From: Lachnospiraceae bacterium AC2031 | Lineage (GTDB): Bacteria; Bacillota; Clostridia; Lachnospirales; Lachnospiraceae | Assembly: GCA_000687975.1 (NCBI GenBank) | Contig: JIAB01000001.1 | Coordinates: 1,178,001-1,242,000, forward strand | Length of the DNA stretch: 64,000 bases | Direction: 5' to 3' | Shown: positions 27,159 to 36,786 of the stretch, piece after piece | How the letters are laid out: each line of letters opens with the position of its first letter | Numbering within the stretch: the first letter of the stretch is position 1 | Notes under the pieces: generated by a model | Databases searched by the model: none | The model's input: only the letters and a program-made list of their open reading frames with translations | Told to the model about the DNA's origin: nothing | Translations under genes and position numbers: made by a program

Positions 27159-27214
27159 AATAGATAAATTTCAGATACAGAATAGATACATTTCGGATAC
27201 AGAATAGATTTATC
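27159..27214 (+). repeat. Direct repeats with 22-bp period upstream of the lipoprotein pair
   Basis: Two 22-base units (27159-27180 and 27181-27202) share AATAGATA, ATTTC and GATACAG with two differences, and a third partial unit AATAGATTTATC follows to 27214. They lie 67-122 bases ahead of the first lipoprotein start. A period of two helical turns suggests repeated binding of one regulator on the same face. Confidence 0.7.
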
Positions 27215-27280
27215 TTCTAATTAAGGGAGTTATACCAATTAACTGTATTGGTACGTGTTGTTTTTTACGGGGGATACAAT

Positions 27281-28915
27281 ATGAATAAGGGAATGATCAA
27301 AAAGCTTTCATGTTTAACACTCGCTACAGCTATGTGTCTATCAACTTTTGGTTGTGGAGAAAAAGAAACTATTGTTTCCGATTATGGAGTTGTAGATCAG
27401 GATACATCAGACGAGAAGAAAAGCACCAGCACAGATAGTCTCTCTGTATCTAAAGGTGATGATGCAACACTAAGAGAAATGTTTGGTAATGCTGTTCGTT
27501 TCCAGGATGACTTTACCATAGACACCATATCCTACTCTGGCGGTGCATATTTTGAGATTCCTGATCAGGATCATCTGAATGTTTATAACATGAAGACCGC
27601 TGATGATGGAAAGAAAGACGAAGATGCCATAGTTAAAGCCTTGTTCGGTGACACAGCCAAAAAGATTGAGATGGTTCAATACGTCAACAAATATGATTAC
27701 ATATCACTCCTCTATAAGTATAGAACAGTTCTCTCAAACCAGGCTTTATATAAACTGATATTTAACAATGATACTTCATATGAAAATGATGAATCTTTCG
27801 GAAGATATGTTATCACATCCTCAAGTGGCGAAGTATTTAACTGGAAGGATGATGACGAGCTTTATATTCATATGTATGAGGGCAGCTATAATAACATGAC
27901 CTATGTGCTCCTTCTGGCATTCGATTATGTATCAAACACAAGATATATATTCTTCGAACCTAAGAGCATTAATGAATATCTCCCAGATACCGGTTACCAA
28001 AGCCTAATCGTTGCCGGATCAAATGATATCCATGGAGAGCCACTGGGACTAGATAACGCTTGCATCGACGATATCGATACCATTAAAGAAAATGCACAAA
28101 GCCTTATAGATAACGAGTTTAAATTAAAAGGAAGATATGAGATAACAGAAAGTCCAAAAACATTTAAAAGCTGTTATTCAGATAGTTTAGTTGATTTTAG
28201 TTCTCAGGTTAATATGACTGAGTCAATCAATTATGATAACTTTGGTTCCTCCCTCCTGATGTTTTCAAACACTGATTATCTAAGTACTCTTATTACCGGT
28301 GTACAGGGAGCCGCTGTTGAATATCGAATACTCACTGAACAGAGAGATCTTATATCAGAGCATAAAGCTGATCATATTGGATCCACCATAACAGAAGGTG
28401 AATTTCTCTTTACTGACAGTGCAAAAGAACTAATGGACAAAACCACCTTCACTGTTGATGGCTATGCAGTATATTTAGAAAGCGAAGCTTCAGTTGATAC
28501 TGACCTTAGCACCATTAACGCTATTTCTTTACAAACCAGTAATTCTGGAATTATAAAATATACCAGCAACGGATTATATAGTGTGGATATAGCTCTAACT
28601 GACGAAGTAACTGATGTTATAGAAAATGTGAGACTTCTAGAATACGACAAAATAAAAGAATGCCTTAAGACAGTTCTTGAAAATGATATGGATAAAGAGA
28701 AACTAGGATCTGACAGAGACCTTACAATATCCACTACAGAATTATGCTACTCTGCTTACATTGAAGATGAGAATAGCGACACATACTCATTTGTTCCTTC
28801 ATGGCAGTTTCTTGTTAATGGCATAGGAAACAGTAAGACAGGTCCAATATATATTCTTATAACAATAAATGCTATGGACGGTTCACTCGTCGATATAAAT
28901 TATGAATATTACTAA
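27281..28915 (+). CDS. Lipoprotein of unknown function, paralog 1
   Basis: A 544-residue lipoprotein. The signal peptide MNKGMIKKLSCLTLATAMCL ends in the lipobox STFGC, giving a lipidated Cys on the outer face of the membrane. The ATG at 27281 has GGGGGAT upstream; an earlier in-frame start at 27248 is rejected because it would put residues before the signal peptide. An acidic Ser/Thr linker (about 27-55) follows, then a globular domain I do not recognise, with FFEPKSI, LSTLITGVQGAAVEY and a C-terminal NAMDGSLVDINY. The neighbour at 28936 is a paralog over the whole length. Both stand out as the only plus-strand genes. The function is not known. Confidence 0.75.
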   Translation: MNKGMIKKLSCLTLATAMCLSTFGCGEKETIVSDYGVVDQDTSDEKKSTSTDSLSVSKGDDATLREMFGNAVRFQDDFTIDTISYSGGAYFEIPDQDHLNVYNMKTADDGKKDEDAIVKALFGDTAKKIEMVQYVNKYDYISLLYKYRTVLSNQALYKLIFNNDTSYENDESFGRYVITSSSGEVFNWKDDDELYIHMYEGSYNNMTYVLLLAFDYVSNTRYIFFEPKSINEYLPDTGYQSLIVAGSNDIHGEPLGLDNACIDDIDTIKENAQSLIDNEFKLKGRYEITESPKTFKSCYSDSLVDFSSQVNMTESINYDNFGSSLLMFSNTDYLSTLITGVQGAAVEYRILTEQRDLISEHKADHIGSTITEGEFLFTDSAKELMDKTTFTVDGYAVYLESEASVDTDLSTINAISLQTSNSGIIKYTSNGLYSVDIALTDEVTDVIENVRLLEYDKIKECLKTVLENDMDKEKLGSDRDLTISTTELCYSAYIEDENSDTYSFVPSWQFLVNGIGNSKTGPIYILITINAMDGSLVDINYEYY

Positions 28916-28935
28916 GAAAGGTTTTTATACGAAAC

Positions 28936-30573
28936 ATGAAGAAAAATATAAAACAACTAACTAGTTTATTACTTGCCGGCGTCTTATGTTTTTCCGCAGC
29001 AGCCTGCGGAAAAGAAGAACCCACGGTGGATGATTACGGAACAACAGATACAGAAATAGAAAGTACCAACGCAAGTACAGGTACTAGTACAAGCACAGAC
29101 AGTATCAGTATATCCACAGGAGATGCACAATCTCTTAGAGATATATACGGAGACAGTGTAAGCTATCAGGATGACTTTTCAGTAGGAACCGCAGAGATAA
29201 ACGCATCCGCATATTACGAAGTTCCCGACAAGACATATATGAGCGTTTATAATATGCAGAAGTTCGACGACGGCAAGAAAGATGAGCAGGCTATAGTAGA
29301 TTCGCTCTTTGGCGATACTGCTACAAAACTTGAAAGTATAGGCTATACAAATGAGTATGATAATATGACTCTTCTCTATAAATATAGACAGATCATGTCT
29401 GCCCATGAAATATATAAAAATTCAGATGATTTCAAATGGGTACCTTATGAAAAAGAGATAATCACCCCTGCTAACGCTGAAGAATACTACTGGAAAGATG
29501 CTGACGACATATATATTCATATGTATGAAGGTGATTACAATAACACAAAGTTTGTATTGCTTCTGGCATATGATTATACAGCAAATTTCAGATACATATT
29601 CTTCGAACCTAAAAGCATCAAGGATTATTTCCCAGATTATGACTTTGAAACACTGATGGTGGCAGGTTCAAGAGATTCAGCTGGAACTCCTCTCGAAATA
29701 GATAACCAGTGCTCAGAAGATATTGATACTATTAAAGAGAATGCAAAAAGTTTTATTGACAACGAACTTCATTTAAATGATATGTTCGGCGTTACAGATG
29801 ATGGAAGAAACTATAAAAACTCTACAGTTGATTCCATCATAGACGAAGCTTCATCTATCAATATGATCGATCCTTTTTTTCAAGATGATAATCATGCACC
29901 AGGTAATTCAGTCCTTATGTTTTCAGACTGTGATTTTCTAAGCACACTTATGACTCGTGTTCCGGGAGCAGCCATTGATTATAAGGTTCTTTCAGAACAG
30001 AGAGACCTGCTTCAGGAATTCAAGATAGAAAATCCAGCTAGCACACAGGATTATTCTGAATTTATATATAGTGACAGTGCAGCTAATCTTATGGACGTAG
30101 CAAACTACACCATAGATGGATACGCAGTTTATCTGGAAGACTATAACTACTTTGACATTTCCAATGAAGGAGGCGATAATACTTCATTTGCACCTATAAC
30201 CTATAACTCCGGAATAATAAAGTACACAAGCAATGGTCTTTATAGCGTTGATATCAGACTATCAAACAAGATAATCGATGCAGTAGAAAATGTTAAACTT
30301 CTTGAATTCGACAAAATAAAAACTAGTTTTCAATCTGCAGTTGAGGAAAACCTGAATCTGGATGAACTGGGATATCCTAATAATTTGAATGTTATATCCG
30401 TCTATTTATTTAATGTTGATTATTACGAAGATAAAAAAAGCGACACCTACGTTTCTATACCTGCTTGGCAGTTCCAGATTCAGAGTCAAGGAAATAACGG
30501 AGGGATAGCAACGGTCTATATAAATGCTATGGACGGTTCCCTCATTGATATCAAGTATCAAACCTTCGAATAA
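28936..30573 (+). CDS. Lipoprotein of unknown function, paralog 2
   Basis: A 545-residue paralog of the preceding gene, 20 bases downstream. The signal peptide ends in the lipobox SAAAC. Shared landmarks include VDDYG or VSDYG after the Cys, the DGKKDE segment, EYDNMTLLYKYRQI, DIYIHMYEGDYNNTKFVLLL, FFEPKSIKDY, CDFLSTLMTRVPGAAIDYK and INAMDGSLIDIKY. Divergence along the whole length indicates an old tandem duplication. The repeats at 27159-27214 are the only regulatory signal I see. The function is not known, perhaps envelope sensing or substrate binding. Confidence 0.75.
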   Translation: MKKNIKQLTSLLLAGVLCFSAAACGKEEPTVDDYGTTDTEIESTNASTGTSTSTDSISISTGDAQSLRDIYGDSVSYQDDFSVGTAEINASAYYEVPDKTYMSVYNMQKFDDGKKDEQAIVDSLFGDTATKLESIGYTNEYDNMTLLYKYRQIMSAHEIYKNSDDFKWVPYEKEIITPANAEEYYWKDADDIYIHMYEGDYNNTKFVLLLAYDYTANFRYIFFEPKSIKDYFPDYDFETLMVAGSRDSAGTPLEIDNQCSEDIDTIKENAKSFIDNELHLNDMFGVTDDGRNYKNSTVDSIIDEASSINMIDPFFQDDNHAPGNSVLMFSDCDFLSTLMTRVPGAAIDYKVLSEQRDLLQEFKIENPASTQDYSEFIYSDSAANLMDVANYTIDGYAVYLEDYNYFDISNEGGDNTSFAPITYNSGIIKYTSNGLYSVDIRLSNKIIDAVENVKLLEFDKIKTSFQSAVEENLNLDELGYPNNLNVISVYLFNVDYYEDKKSDTYVSIPAWQFQIQSQGNNGGIATVYINAMDGSLIDIKYQTFE

Positions 30574-30606
30574 ATCATTTTACCAATCCTTCTCTTTATA
30601 ATAAAT

Positions 30607-30654
30607 AAAATATGGCAAGGTGCTAAGGGACTGATAAGCACATTGCCATATTTT
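30607..30654. terminator. Bidirectional terminator between convergent genes
   Basis: AAAATATGGCAA (30607-30618) pairs with TTGCCATATTTT (30643-30654), with an inner GTGCT/AGCAC extension. It ends the plus-strand lipoprotein transcript and the minus-strand operon that ends at 30771. The rest of 30574-30770 shows no gene. Confidence 0.82.
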
Positions 30655-30770
30655 AGAAACCATGAATATTAATTCACTAGGAGGTGTTTTTTTGATATGT
30701 CGTTATATTACTCCATAATTTTTGTTCTGTATAATACCTATAAGCAATAGTCCGTTATAGGTTTAAGCTA

Positions 30771-31943
30771 TTATGCCGAATATCCAATAACTTTGGATCT
30801 AAAGGAAGCAAGTCTATCGAGTGCTGCATTCAAGGTTTCATCCTTCTTTGCGAAATGAAGTCTTATATAATTATTTATATCTTCTTTGAAGAAGCTTGAA
30901 CCAGGAACAGCTGCAACGCCAACATTTTCTGCCAGCCACTCACAGAACTTAAGGTCATCCTTTACACCGTACTCTGCAACATCTACTAACACAAAGTACG
31001 CTCCCTGTGGCTCTGAATAATTAAATCCAAGATTCTTTAAACCATTTAGGAATAGATTTCTCATATGAGTATAATGAGCTCTAAGTTCATCATAGTATGA
31101 ATCAGGGAATTCAAGTCCAACCACAGCAGCCTCCATTAGTGGCGCCGCCGCTCCAACTGTTAGGAAGTCGTGAACCTTCTTTGCTCTCTCTGTAAGTTCA
31201 GGTGGTGCAATCAAATATCCAAGTCGCCATCCTGTTATAGAATAGGTCTTTGAAAGCGAGCTGCATGATATAGTTCTCTCATACATTCCAGGAAGTGAAT
31301 TGATATAGGTATGCTGGTATGGTTCGTAAACTATATGCTCATACACTTCATCTGTTATTACAAAGCTATCATACTTAATCGCGAGATCAGCTATTATCTT
31401 CAGCTCTTCTTTAGTAAAGACCTTTCCCGAAGGATTTGAAGGATTACAGAGCACCAAAGCTTTAGGGTGCTGTCTAAATGCATCTTCAAGCACTTCTGGA
31501 TCAAAGCTAAAGGTTGGTGGATTCAGCGGAACGTATATTGGTTCAGCTCCAGAAAGTATGGCATCAGCACCGTAATTTTCATAGAACGGTGAAAATACTA
31601 TAACCTTATCTCCAGGATTAACAACCGTAAGCATAGCAGTTATCATTGCTTCTGTGCTTCCACAGGTAACAAGTATTTCCTGTTCAGGATCTATGGTTCT
31701 TCCCATAAATCTTTCCTGCTTTTTAGCAAGTGCATCTCTGAAGTTCTTAGCTCCCCAGGTTATCGGATACTGATGAGGACCAATAAGTGATATATCCTGT
31801 AATCTCTTTACTATCTCAACAGGTGGATCAAAATCTGGAAATCCCTGGGATAGATTGATGGCCCCATATTTGTTAGCCACACGAGTCATTCGTCTGATTA
31901 CAGAATCTGTAAATCCATTTGTTCTTTCAGCTAGTTCAGGCAA
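30771..31943 (-). CDS. PLP-dependent class I/II aminotransferase
   Basis: A roughly 390-residue fold type I aminotransferase. It has the substrate-side INLSQGFPDFDPP, the Asn/Asp/Tyr set around VLCNPSNPSGKVF and VITDEVYEHIVYE, the PLP lysine in SSLSKTYSITGWRLGY and the Arg clamp near NYIRLHF. The family includes aspartate, aromatic and kynurenine-type transaminases. I chose the TTG at 31943 because GGAGG lies eight bases upstream; a TTG five codons earlier is possible. It is the last gene of the operon 30771-39033, so it probably transaminates the 2-oxoacid used or made by the oxidoreductase encoded upstream. Confidence 0.86.
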   Translation of the reverse strand: MPELAERTNGFTDSVIRRMTRVANKYGAINLSQGFPDFDPPVEIVKRLQDISLIGPHQYPITWGAKNFRDALAKKQERFMGRTIDPEQEILVTCGSTEAMITAMLTVVNPGDKVIVFSPFYENYGADAILSGAEPIYVPLNPPTFSFDPEVLEDAFRQHPKALVLCNPSNPSGKVFTKEELKIIADLAIKYDSFVITDEVYEHIVYEPYQHTYINSLPGMYERTISCSSLSKTYSITGWRLGYLIAPPELTERAKKVHDFLTVGAAAPLMEAAVVGLEFPDSYYDELRAHYTHMRNLFLNGLKNLGFNYSEPQGAYFVLVDVAEYGVKDDLKFCEWLAENVGVAAVPGSSFFKEDINNYIRLHFAKKDETLNAALDRLASFRSKVIGYSA

Positions 31944-31960
31944 TGTCTTATCCTCCAAAT

Positions 31961-33295
31961 CTAGATCAGGATTGCCTGATCAATCTTGTGTTCTCTTTCG
32001 TCAATCAGTCTCTTAGCCTTATGCTCTGCTCTTGGAAGTTCGCCATCAGCAAGTACTGATATATAATCTGGCTTTACGCCTATACGGCTCTTAAGTGCCG
32101 CAACAACTCTCTTCTTGATATCCTCTACATCAGCGTCAGGTTTTTCCTTCTCAACCTCTACTCCATATCTTGCAGTGTAATCACGCTCAAATACATGAAT
32201 TCGATATTCTCCTGTGATACCTTCAAAATCTCTAAGTACAGTTTCAACATCTGATGGGAAGATATTAACTCCTGATACAATAAACATATCGTCTTTTCTT
32301 CCTACGATATGAATTCTGGCAGATGTTCTGCCACATTTACATGTGCTCTTATCTACATATCCTATATCACCTGTTCTGAATCGGATCATAGGACGAGCAT
32401 GTTTACGGATACTTGTAAATACAAGTTCTCCTGTCTCTCCATCTTTTAAAACATCTCCCGTCTTCGGATCTACAGTTTCAACCAGAATATGATCTTCAGC
32501 AAGATGCAGTCCGTGCTGTTCATCGCACATACCTGCACAGGCTCCAAAGATATCAGATAGTCCATAAAACTCTATTAGCTTAGCATCCCATAATGCCTCG
32601 ATAGCATTTCTGGTTGCTGGTATTGAGCCACCAGGCTCACCTGCTACTATAATCCTTTTCACCGAAAGACTCTTTGGATCTATACCTTTCTTCTTCGCCG
32701 TCTCGCCAAGATATAAAGCATAAGATGGAGTTGTTTGGATAAACGTTGGTTTAAACTGCTGTATTATATATAACAATCTGTCAGACGGGAGTGTTCCTGC
32801 CCATATGCCCATGGCTCCAAGTCTCTGTGCGCCGAGAACACAAGGTCCTCCAACGAACAGACTGAAGTTTATACCATGCATATATCTGTCATGCTTACGC
32901 ATTCCGGCCTGATACATAAGTCGGCTCTCGATATTCATCCACTCATCAAAATCCTTCTGTGTAAATGGACTTATTGTTGGAACACCTGTTGAGCCGCTGG
33001 AAGCTGAAATGAAGACAATATCATTTTCTGGTACTGCGCAGAGCTCACCAACCATGGAACCTATGCCCTGAGTCTTACGCTCTGTCTGCTTGTCAATGAA
33101 TGGCAGCTTCTTTATATCCTCCAATGTCTTGATATCCTCAGGCTTCACACCTGCCTCATCAAAGCTTTTCTTATAATAAATTGTATTATCATAAGCATAC
33201 TTCACAATCTCTTTCAGACTTTCAAGCTGCTTCTTTTCTATATCCTCACGAGGAAGAGTTTCCCACTCTTCCTCCCAGTATTTACTTTCTCCCAT
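31961..33295 (-). CDS. Phenylacetate-CoA ligase-like AMP-forming enzyme
   Basis: A 444-residue adenylate-forming ligase of the PaaK family. The ATP motif is SASSGSTGVPT (near residue 100), followed by EPGGSIPATRNAIEALW, the aspartate of MIRFRTGDIGYVD and the C-terminal hinge GRKDDMFIVSGVNIFPSDVE. It would join CoA to an aryl or short-chain acid using ATP. The Cys set in CKCGR is usual for the family. I use the ATG at 33293-33295 with GGAGG upstream. Its placement between the oxidoreductase and an aminotransferase suggests an arylacetate or branched-chain acid as substrate. Confidence 0.84.
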   Translation of the reverse strand: MGESKYWEEEWETLPREDIEKKQLESLKEIVKYAYDNTIYYKKSFDEAGVKPEDIKTLEDIKKLPFIDKQTERKTQGIGSMVGELCAVPENDIVFISASSGSTGVPTISPFTQKDFDEWMNIESRLMYQAGMRKHDRYMHGINFSLFVGGPCVLGAQRLGAMGIWAGTLPSDRLLYIIQQFKPTFIQTTPSYALYLGETAKKKGIDPKSLSVKRIIVAGEPGGSIPATRNAIEALWDAKLIEFYGLSDIFGACAGMCDEQHGLHLAEDHILVETVDPKTGDVLKDGETGELVFTSIRKHARPMIRFRTGDIGYVDKSTCKCGRTSARIHIVGRKDDMFIVSGVNIFPSDVETVLRDFEGITGEYRIHVFERDYTARYGVEVEKEKPDADVEDIKKRVVAALKSRIGVKPDYISVLADGELPRAEHKAKRLIDEREHKIDQAILI

Positions 33296-33361
33296 TTCTG
33301 CCTCCGAAATCATCTTCTATTTTTTCGAATAAATGTAATTTCTTAATTCACTTCTATCGAA

Positions 33362-34363
33362 TTACTCATTTGCGAACTGGCTCTCATCATTGTAGCCATC
33401 TGGCTTTGTGAATGACTTATACTGCTTGCTCTCATCCTCAATAGCTGTTCTAAATGCATCTGAATGTACTATTCTATCAATTGTCTTTGTAAGCTCAGAA
33501 TCCTTATCTGCTTCTCTTACAGCGATAACGTTGATATATCCCTCTGTAACCTGCTCATTGTAAAGGTCTGTTGAAAGGTCAAGATCAGCTGCGATTGCAA
33601 AGTAACCATTGATGATTGCTGCATCTACACTGTCAAGAATGTTAGGAAGAACCTCTGGGTTCATCTCTTCAAATACATACTCATTTGGATTGCTTGTAAT
33701 GTTATCTACTGTTACAGTTGCCTGCTCAACGCTCTGATCAAGTTCGATCTGACCTGTCTGTGCAAGCACTCTAAGTGCTCTTGCTGTATTAGTTACATCA
33801 TTAGGAATTGCAATTGTTGCACCCTTTGGGAGGTCCTCAAGCTTATCATACTTATCAGAGAAGATACCCATTCCTGCAGTAGGAATTTCTGTTACATATG
33901 TAAGATGTGTTCCATGCTCCTCATTGAAGTTGTTGAGGTAGATTGAATGCTGGAATACATTAAGTGTGATCTCACCTTCATCAACTGCTGTATTTGGAGT
34001 AACGATATCTGAAATCTCTATGATTTCAACTTCATAACCGATCTCTTCAAGTGATGGCTGGATTGCATCTGCAAACATGTCTCCATAAGGACCAGCACAT
34101 ACACCTACTGTTACCTTCTTATCCTCTTCACTTGGTGCTGCACCTAACGCATTTAAGCTTGTTGCCTCAACTACTGGTTCAGCATTTTCTTCTGTTTCCT
34201 CTGCCTTCTCAGTAGACTCCGTTGCTTCTGTAACCTCAGCAGCCTCTGTCTTTACATCGCTAGTATCATTTGATGCGCTATCTGATGAACCACATCCTGT
34301 TGTCAATCCAAGTGTTGCAATAACTAAACCTACAAGTGCCTTCTTTAAAATTTGTTTTCTCAT
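33362..34363 (-). CDS. metQ: NLPA/MetQ-type ABC transporter substrate-binding lipoprotein
   Basis: A 333-residue lipoprotein with signal peptide ending TTGCG (lipobox around Cys24), an acidic linker rich in Glu/Thr (30-65), and an NLPA domain with VGVCAGPYGDMFADAIQPSL, FQHSIYLNNF and IPNDVTNTARALRVL. MetQ proteins bring methionine to MetNI, but close homologs bind other amino acids. The matching ATPase and permease genes are the first two genes of the same operon, with the four oxidoreductase genes between, an unusual split that suggests import of the operon's own substrate. The gene symbol is by family only. Confidence 0.84.
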   Translation of the reverse strand: MRKQILKKALVGLVIATLGLTTGCGSSDSASNDTSDVKTEAAEVTEATESTEKAEETEENAEPVVEATSLNALGAAPSEEDKKVTVGVCAGPYGDMFADAIQPSLEEIGYEVEIIEISDIVTPNTAVDEGEITLNVFQHSIYLNNFNEEHGTHLTYVTEIPTAGMGIFSDKYDKLEDLPKGATIAIPNDVTNTARALRVLAQTGQIELDQSVEQATVTVDNITSNPNEYVFEEMNPEVLPNILDSVDAAIINGYFAIAADLDLSTDLYNEQVTEGYINVIAVREADKDSELTKTIDRIVHSDAFRTAIEDESKQYKSFTKPDGYNDESQFANE

Positions 34364-34405
34364 AATAATCCTCCTTCTAATCCCCCTCTAGGGATTAATA
34401 AAATC

Positions 34406-35302
34406 TTATGCGCCAATTAAGGCTATACGCTCCCAGGTTTTATCCCTTTCACGTATTATTGTCTCTATGTCCTCATCACTTAGATGTTTGAACCTGCTTT
34501 GTCTTTTGATGTAATGACTTACACCCTCCAGGGCTTTAGGCTTCATATTTAGATGAAACTCTCCATCATAGTATTCCGCCAGATACCAGAGCCCTGTATC
34601 TACAATCTCTCTTGCTATATCGATAGTTTCTGAAGTATCCACTCCCCAGCCTGTTGGGCAAGGAGCAAGTACATGAATAAATGATGTTCCTTTCACTTCA
34701 GAAGCTCTTTTTACCTTATTAGCAAAATCCTCTATATATCCAACACTGGCTGTTGCCGCATAAGGAATACCGTGTGCTGCTACAATCTCGAAGAGATTCT
34801 TCTTAGGTCTAATATTTCCCTTAACTCTGCTTCCTGCAGGAGTCGTTGTTGTAGTAGCTCCAAATGGTGTCAGACCACTCTTCTGTATTCCAGTATTCAT
34901 ATAGGCTTCATTGTCATAACAGATATAGATGACATCATCATTTCTATCTATAAGTCCTGACAGAGCCTGAATACCTATATCTGCTGTGCCGCCATCACCT
35001 GCTATACCCAGCACATGATAGTCTTTAAGACCCATGGCTTCAGCTCCTGCTTTAAGACCACTCATCACAGCGCCTGTTCCAGCAAATGCTGATATTATGG
35101 CATTGTTTGCGAAGCTCATTTGTGGATAGTTAAAGCTCACCGCCGACATACATCCTGCCGGCTCAACGAGAAGTGTGTTCTCTCCAAGAACCTTAAGTGC
35201 TATCCTTACTGCCAGCGATCCGCCGCAACCGGCACAAGCCTTATGTCCGTAGAAGAATTCGCTATCAGATATATTTCTTGCATTTATCCTATCTGACATC
35301 AT
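34406..35302 (-). CDS. porB: 2-oxoacid:ferredoxin oxidoreductase, beta (TPP) subunit
   Basis: A 298-residue subunit with the thiamine diphosphate motif GDGGTADIGIQALSGLIDRN followed by YDNEAYMNTG, and the Cys pair in KACAGCGG plus later Cys for the proximal [4Fe-4S] cluster. Together with the alpha, gamma and delta subunits it cleaves a 2-oxoacid to acyl-CoA and CO2 with reduction of ferredoxin, or runs in reverse. Substrate may be pyruvate, a branched 2-oxoacid or an aryl pyruvate. Its start overlaps the alpha subunit gene by 14 bases. Confidence 0.88.
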   Translation of the reverse strand: MMSDRINARNISDSEFFYGHKACAGCGGSLAVRIALKVLGENTLLVEPAGCMSAVSFNYPQMSFANNAIISAFAGTGAVMSGLKAGAEAMGLKDYHVLGIAGDGGTADIGIQALSGLIDRNDDVIYICYDNEAYMNTGIQKSGLTPFGATTTTTPAGSRVKGNIRPKKNLFEIVAAHGIPYAATASVGYIEDFANKVKRASEVKGTSFIHVLAPCPTGWGVDTSETIDIAREIVDTGLWYLAEYYDGEFHLNMKPKALEGVSHYIKRQSRFKHLSDEDIETIIRERDKTWERIALIGA

Positions 35303-36470
35303 CCTCTACCTCCAATCCTACGAATCTTACAAGTCTGTCAGTCTCCTGATTTATCATCACTGTGAAGCACTCTCTGATTATCTCTTTCGATATATCCCTA
35401 CCACCGATACCACCGATAAAATCATATGAATCAGCAAAGTTTCTTCCCTTATGAAGTGCTGAATTAACATTTGTATAAACTGTGCCTTCGTAGCCAAATG
35501 ATATGTCCTTCTCCAAAGTTCCGATGGCAATGGCATTTCCCAAATGCTTTAATAATTCATCTGTAGGGAAAGGTCTGATCATTCTTATCTTTAAGACTCC
35601 AGCCTTTACCCCCTCACTTCTTAGTTCGTCCACTGTATCTCTGACGAGACCACTGATGCTTCCCATGGTTATCAGGATATATTCTGCATCCTCTGTAAGA
35701 TATCCACTGACGGCTCCGCCATAGCTTCTTCCTGTAAGCTTTGCATATTCAGCATCTATATTTTCCAGCTCCTTTATTGCTGCAAGTGATGCTTTATGAT
35801 GCAGGAGATTAAACTCCTCATTTAACTCAGGACCAACAGTAAATGCCATGCTCACTGGATTATCCAGATCAAGCTTGTCCCATGTATCTCTAGGCTTTAG
35901 GAAACCGCTAATTTCTTCCTCCGAAGGTATATCAACTGCCTCGTAAGTATGTGTCAGAATAAAGCCATCCAGATTTATCATTACCGGAAGTCTGACGTCT
36001 TCATTCTCCGCAAGCCTGTAAGCTTCCAGAGCCATATCAAGACTTTCCTGAGCATCCTCCACATATATCTGTATCCAGCCTGAATCCAGCTGCGACAGTG
36101 AATCTCGATGATCTCCGTATATACTCCACGGAAGTGCTGTGGCACGATTGGCATTCATCATTACTATGGGAAATCTTCCACCTGAAACATAGGTAAGGCA
36201 TTCTGCCATATATAGAAGTCCTTGAGATGATGTTGCTGTAAAAGCTCTTGCTCCCATGGCCGATGCGCCCATGGCTGTCATCATAGCCGAGTGCTCTGAT
36301 TCTACATGAACAAATTTACTGTCAAGTGAACCATCCTCTACCATATCCGCAAGTCGCTCAACAACTATTGTCTGCGGTGTTATAGGATAAGCTGATATTA
36401 CCTGTGGTTTAGCAAGTCGAATTCCCTGGGCAAATGCTTCATCACCTGATACATATCTAATCTCACCCAT
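35289..36470 (-). CDS. porA: 2-oxoacid:ferredoxin oxidoreductase, alpha subunit
   Basis: A 393-residue alpha subunit of a four-subunit enzyme. The N-terminal domain begins MGEIRYVSGDEAFAQGIRLA and has SAYPITPQT, the domain that shapes the substrate pocket, and a central domain II follows (around 250-350, with EYILITMGSISGLV). The ATG at 36468-36470 has GAGG upstream; the longer frame to 36494 lies within the delta gene. Substrate range cannot be read from the sequence. Confidence 0.88.
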   Translation of the reverse strand: MGEIRYVSGDEAFAQGIRLAKPQVISAYPITPQTIVVERLADMVEDGSLDSKFVHVESEHSAMMTAMGASAMGARAFTATSSQGLLYMAECLTYVSGGRFPIVMMNANRATALPWSIYGDHRDSLSQLDSGWIQIYVEDAQESLDMALEAYRLAENEDVRLPVMINLDGFILTHTYEAVDIPSEEEISGFLKPRDTWDKLDLDNPVSMAFTVGPELNEEFNLLHHKASLAAIKELENIDAEYAKLTGRSYGGAVSGYLTEDAEYILITMGSISGLVRDTVDELRSEGVKAGVLKIRMIRPFPTDELLKHLGNAIAIGTLEKDISFGYEGTVYTNVNSALHKGRNFADSYDFIGGIGGRDISKEIIRECFTVMINQETDRLVRFVGLEVEDDVR

Positions 36471-36786
36471 CGTTTTCCTCCATACTGATAGCACCTCTCC
36501 GGCATATCTTTTCGCATATTCCGCAGCCCTTACAGAAGTCGTAATCTATATCAACCTTTGTGAGCTGCTTTCCATCCGAGTCCAGATTTTTTTTGCTTAT
36601 CACACCATCTGGACAATATAGATAGCATTGAAGACATCCTATACATTTATCTATATCTAGCTTCGGGGTTCTATTCCTCCAGCCTGCATTTTTATCAACC
36701 AGAAATCCTGCTTTGCAGCTTCCACCTTGAGGTATCTCCGAAAGCTTTCTTATGACAGGTCTCGGTTCTAGTGAAGGTCTAATCAT
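36463..36786 (-). CDS. porD: 2-oxoacid:ferredoxin oxidoreductase, delta (ferredoxin) subunit
   Basis: A 107-residue subunit with two [4Fe-4S] motifs, CIGCLQCYLYCPDG and CKGCGICEKICRRG, that carries electrons from the TPP site to ferredoxin. The ATG at 36784-36786 has GGAGGAG upstream. It overlaps the gamma gene at its start and the alpha gene at its end by a few bases, so these genes are coupled in translation. Confidence 0.9.
   Translation of the reverse strand: MIRPSLEPRPVIRKLSEIPQGGSCKAGFLVDKNAGWRNRTPKLDIDKCIGCLQCYLYCPDGVISKKNLDSDGKQLTKVDIDYDFCKGCGICEKICRRGAISMEENDG

Noticed and set aside
27159-27214. CRISPR-like repeats
   Set aside because: Only two and a half adjoining units, no spacers and no cas genes.
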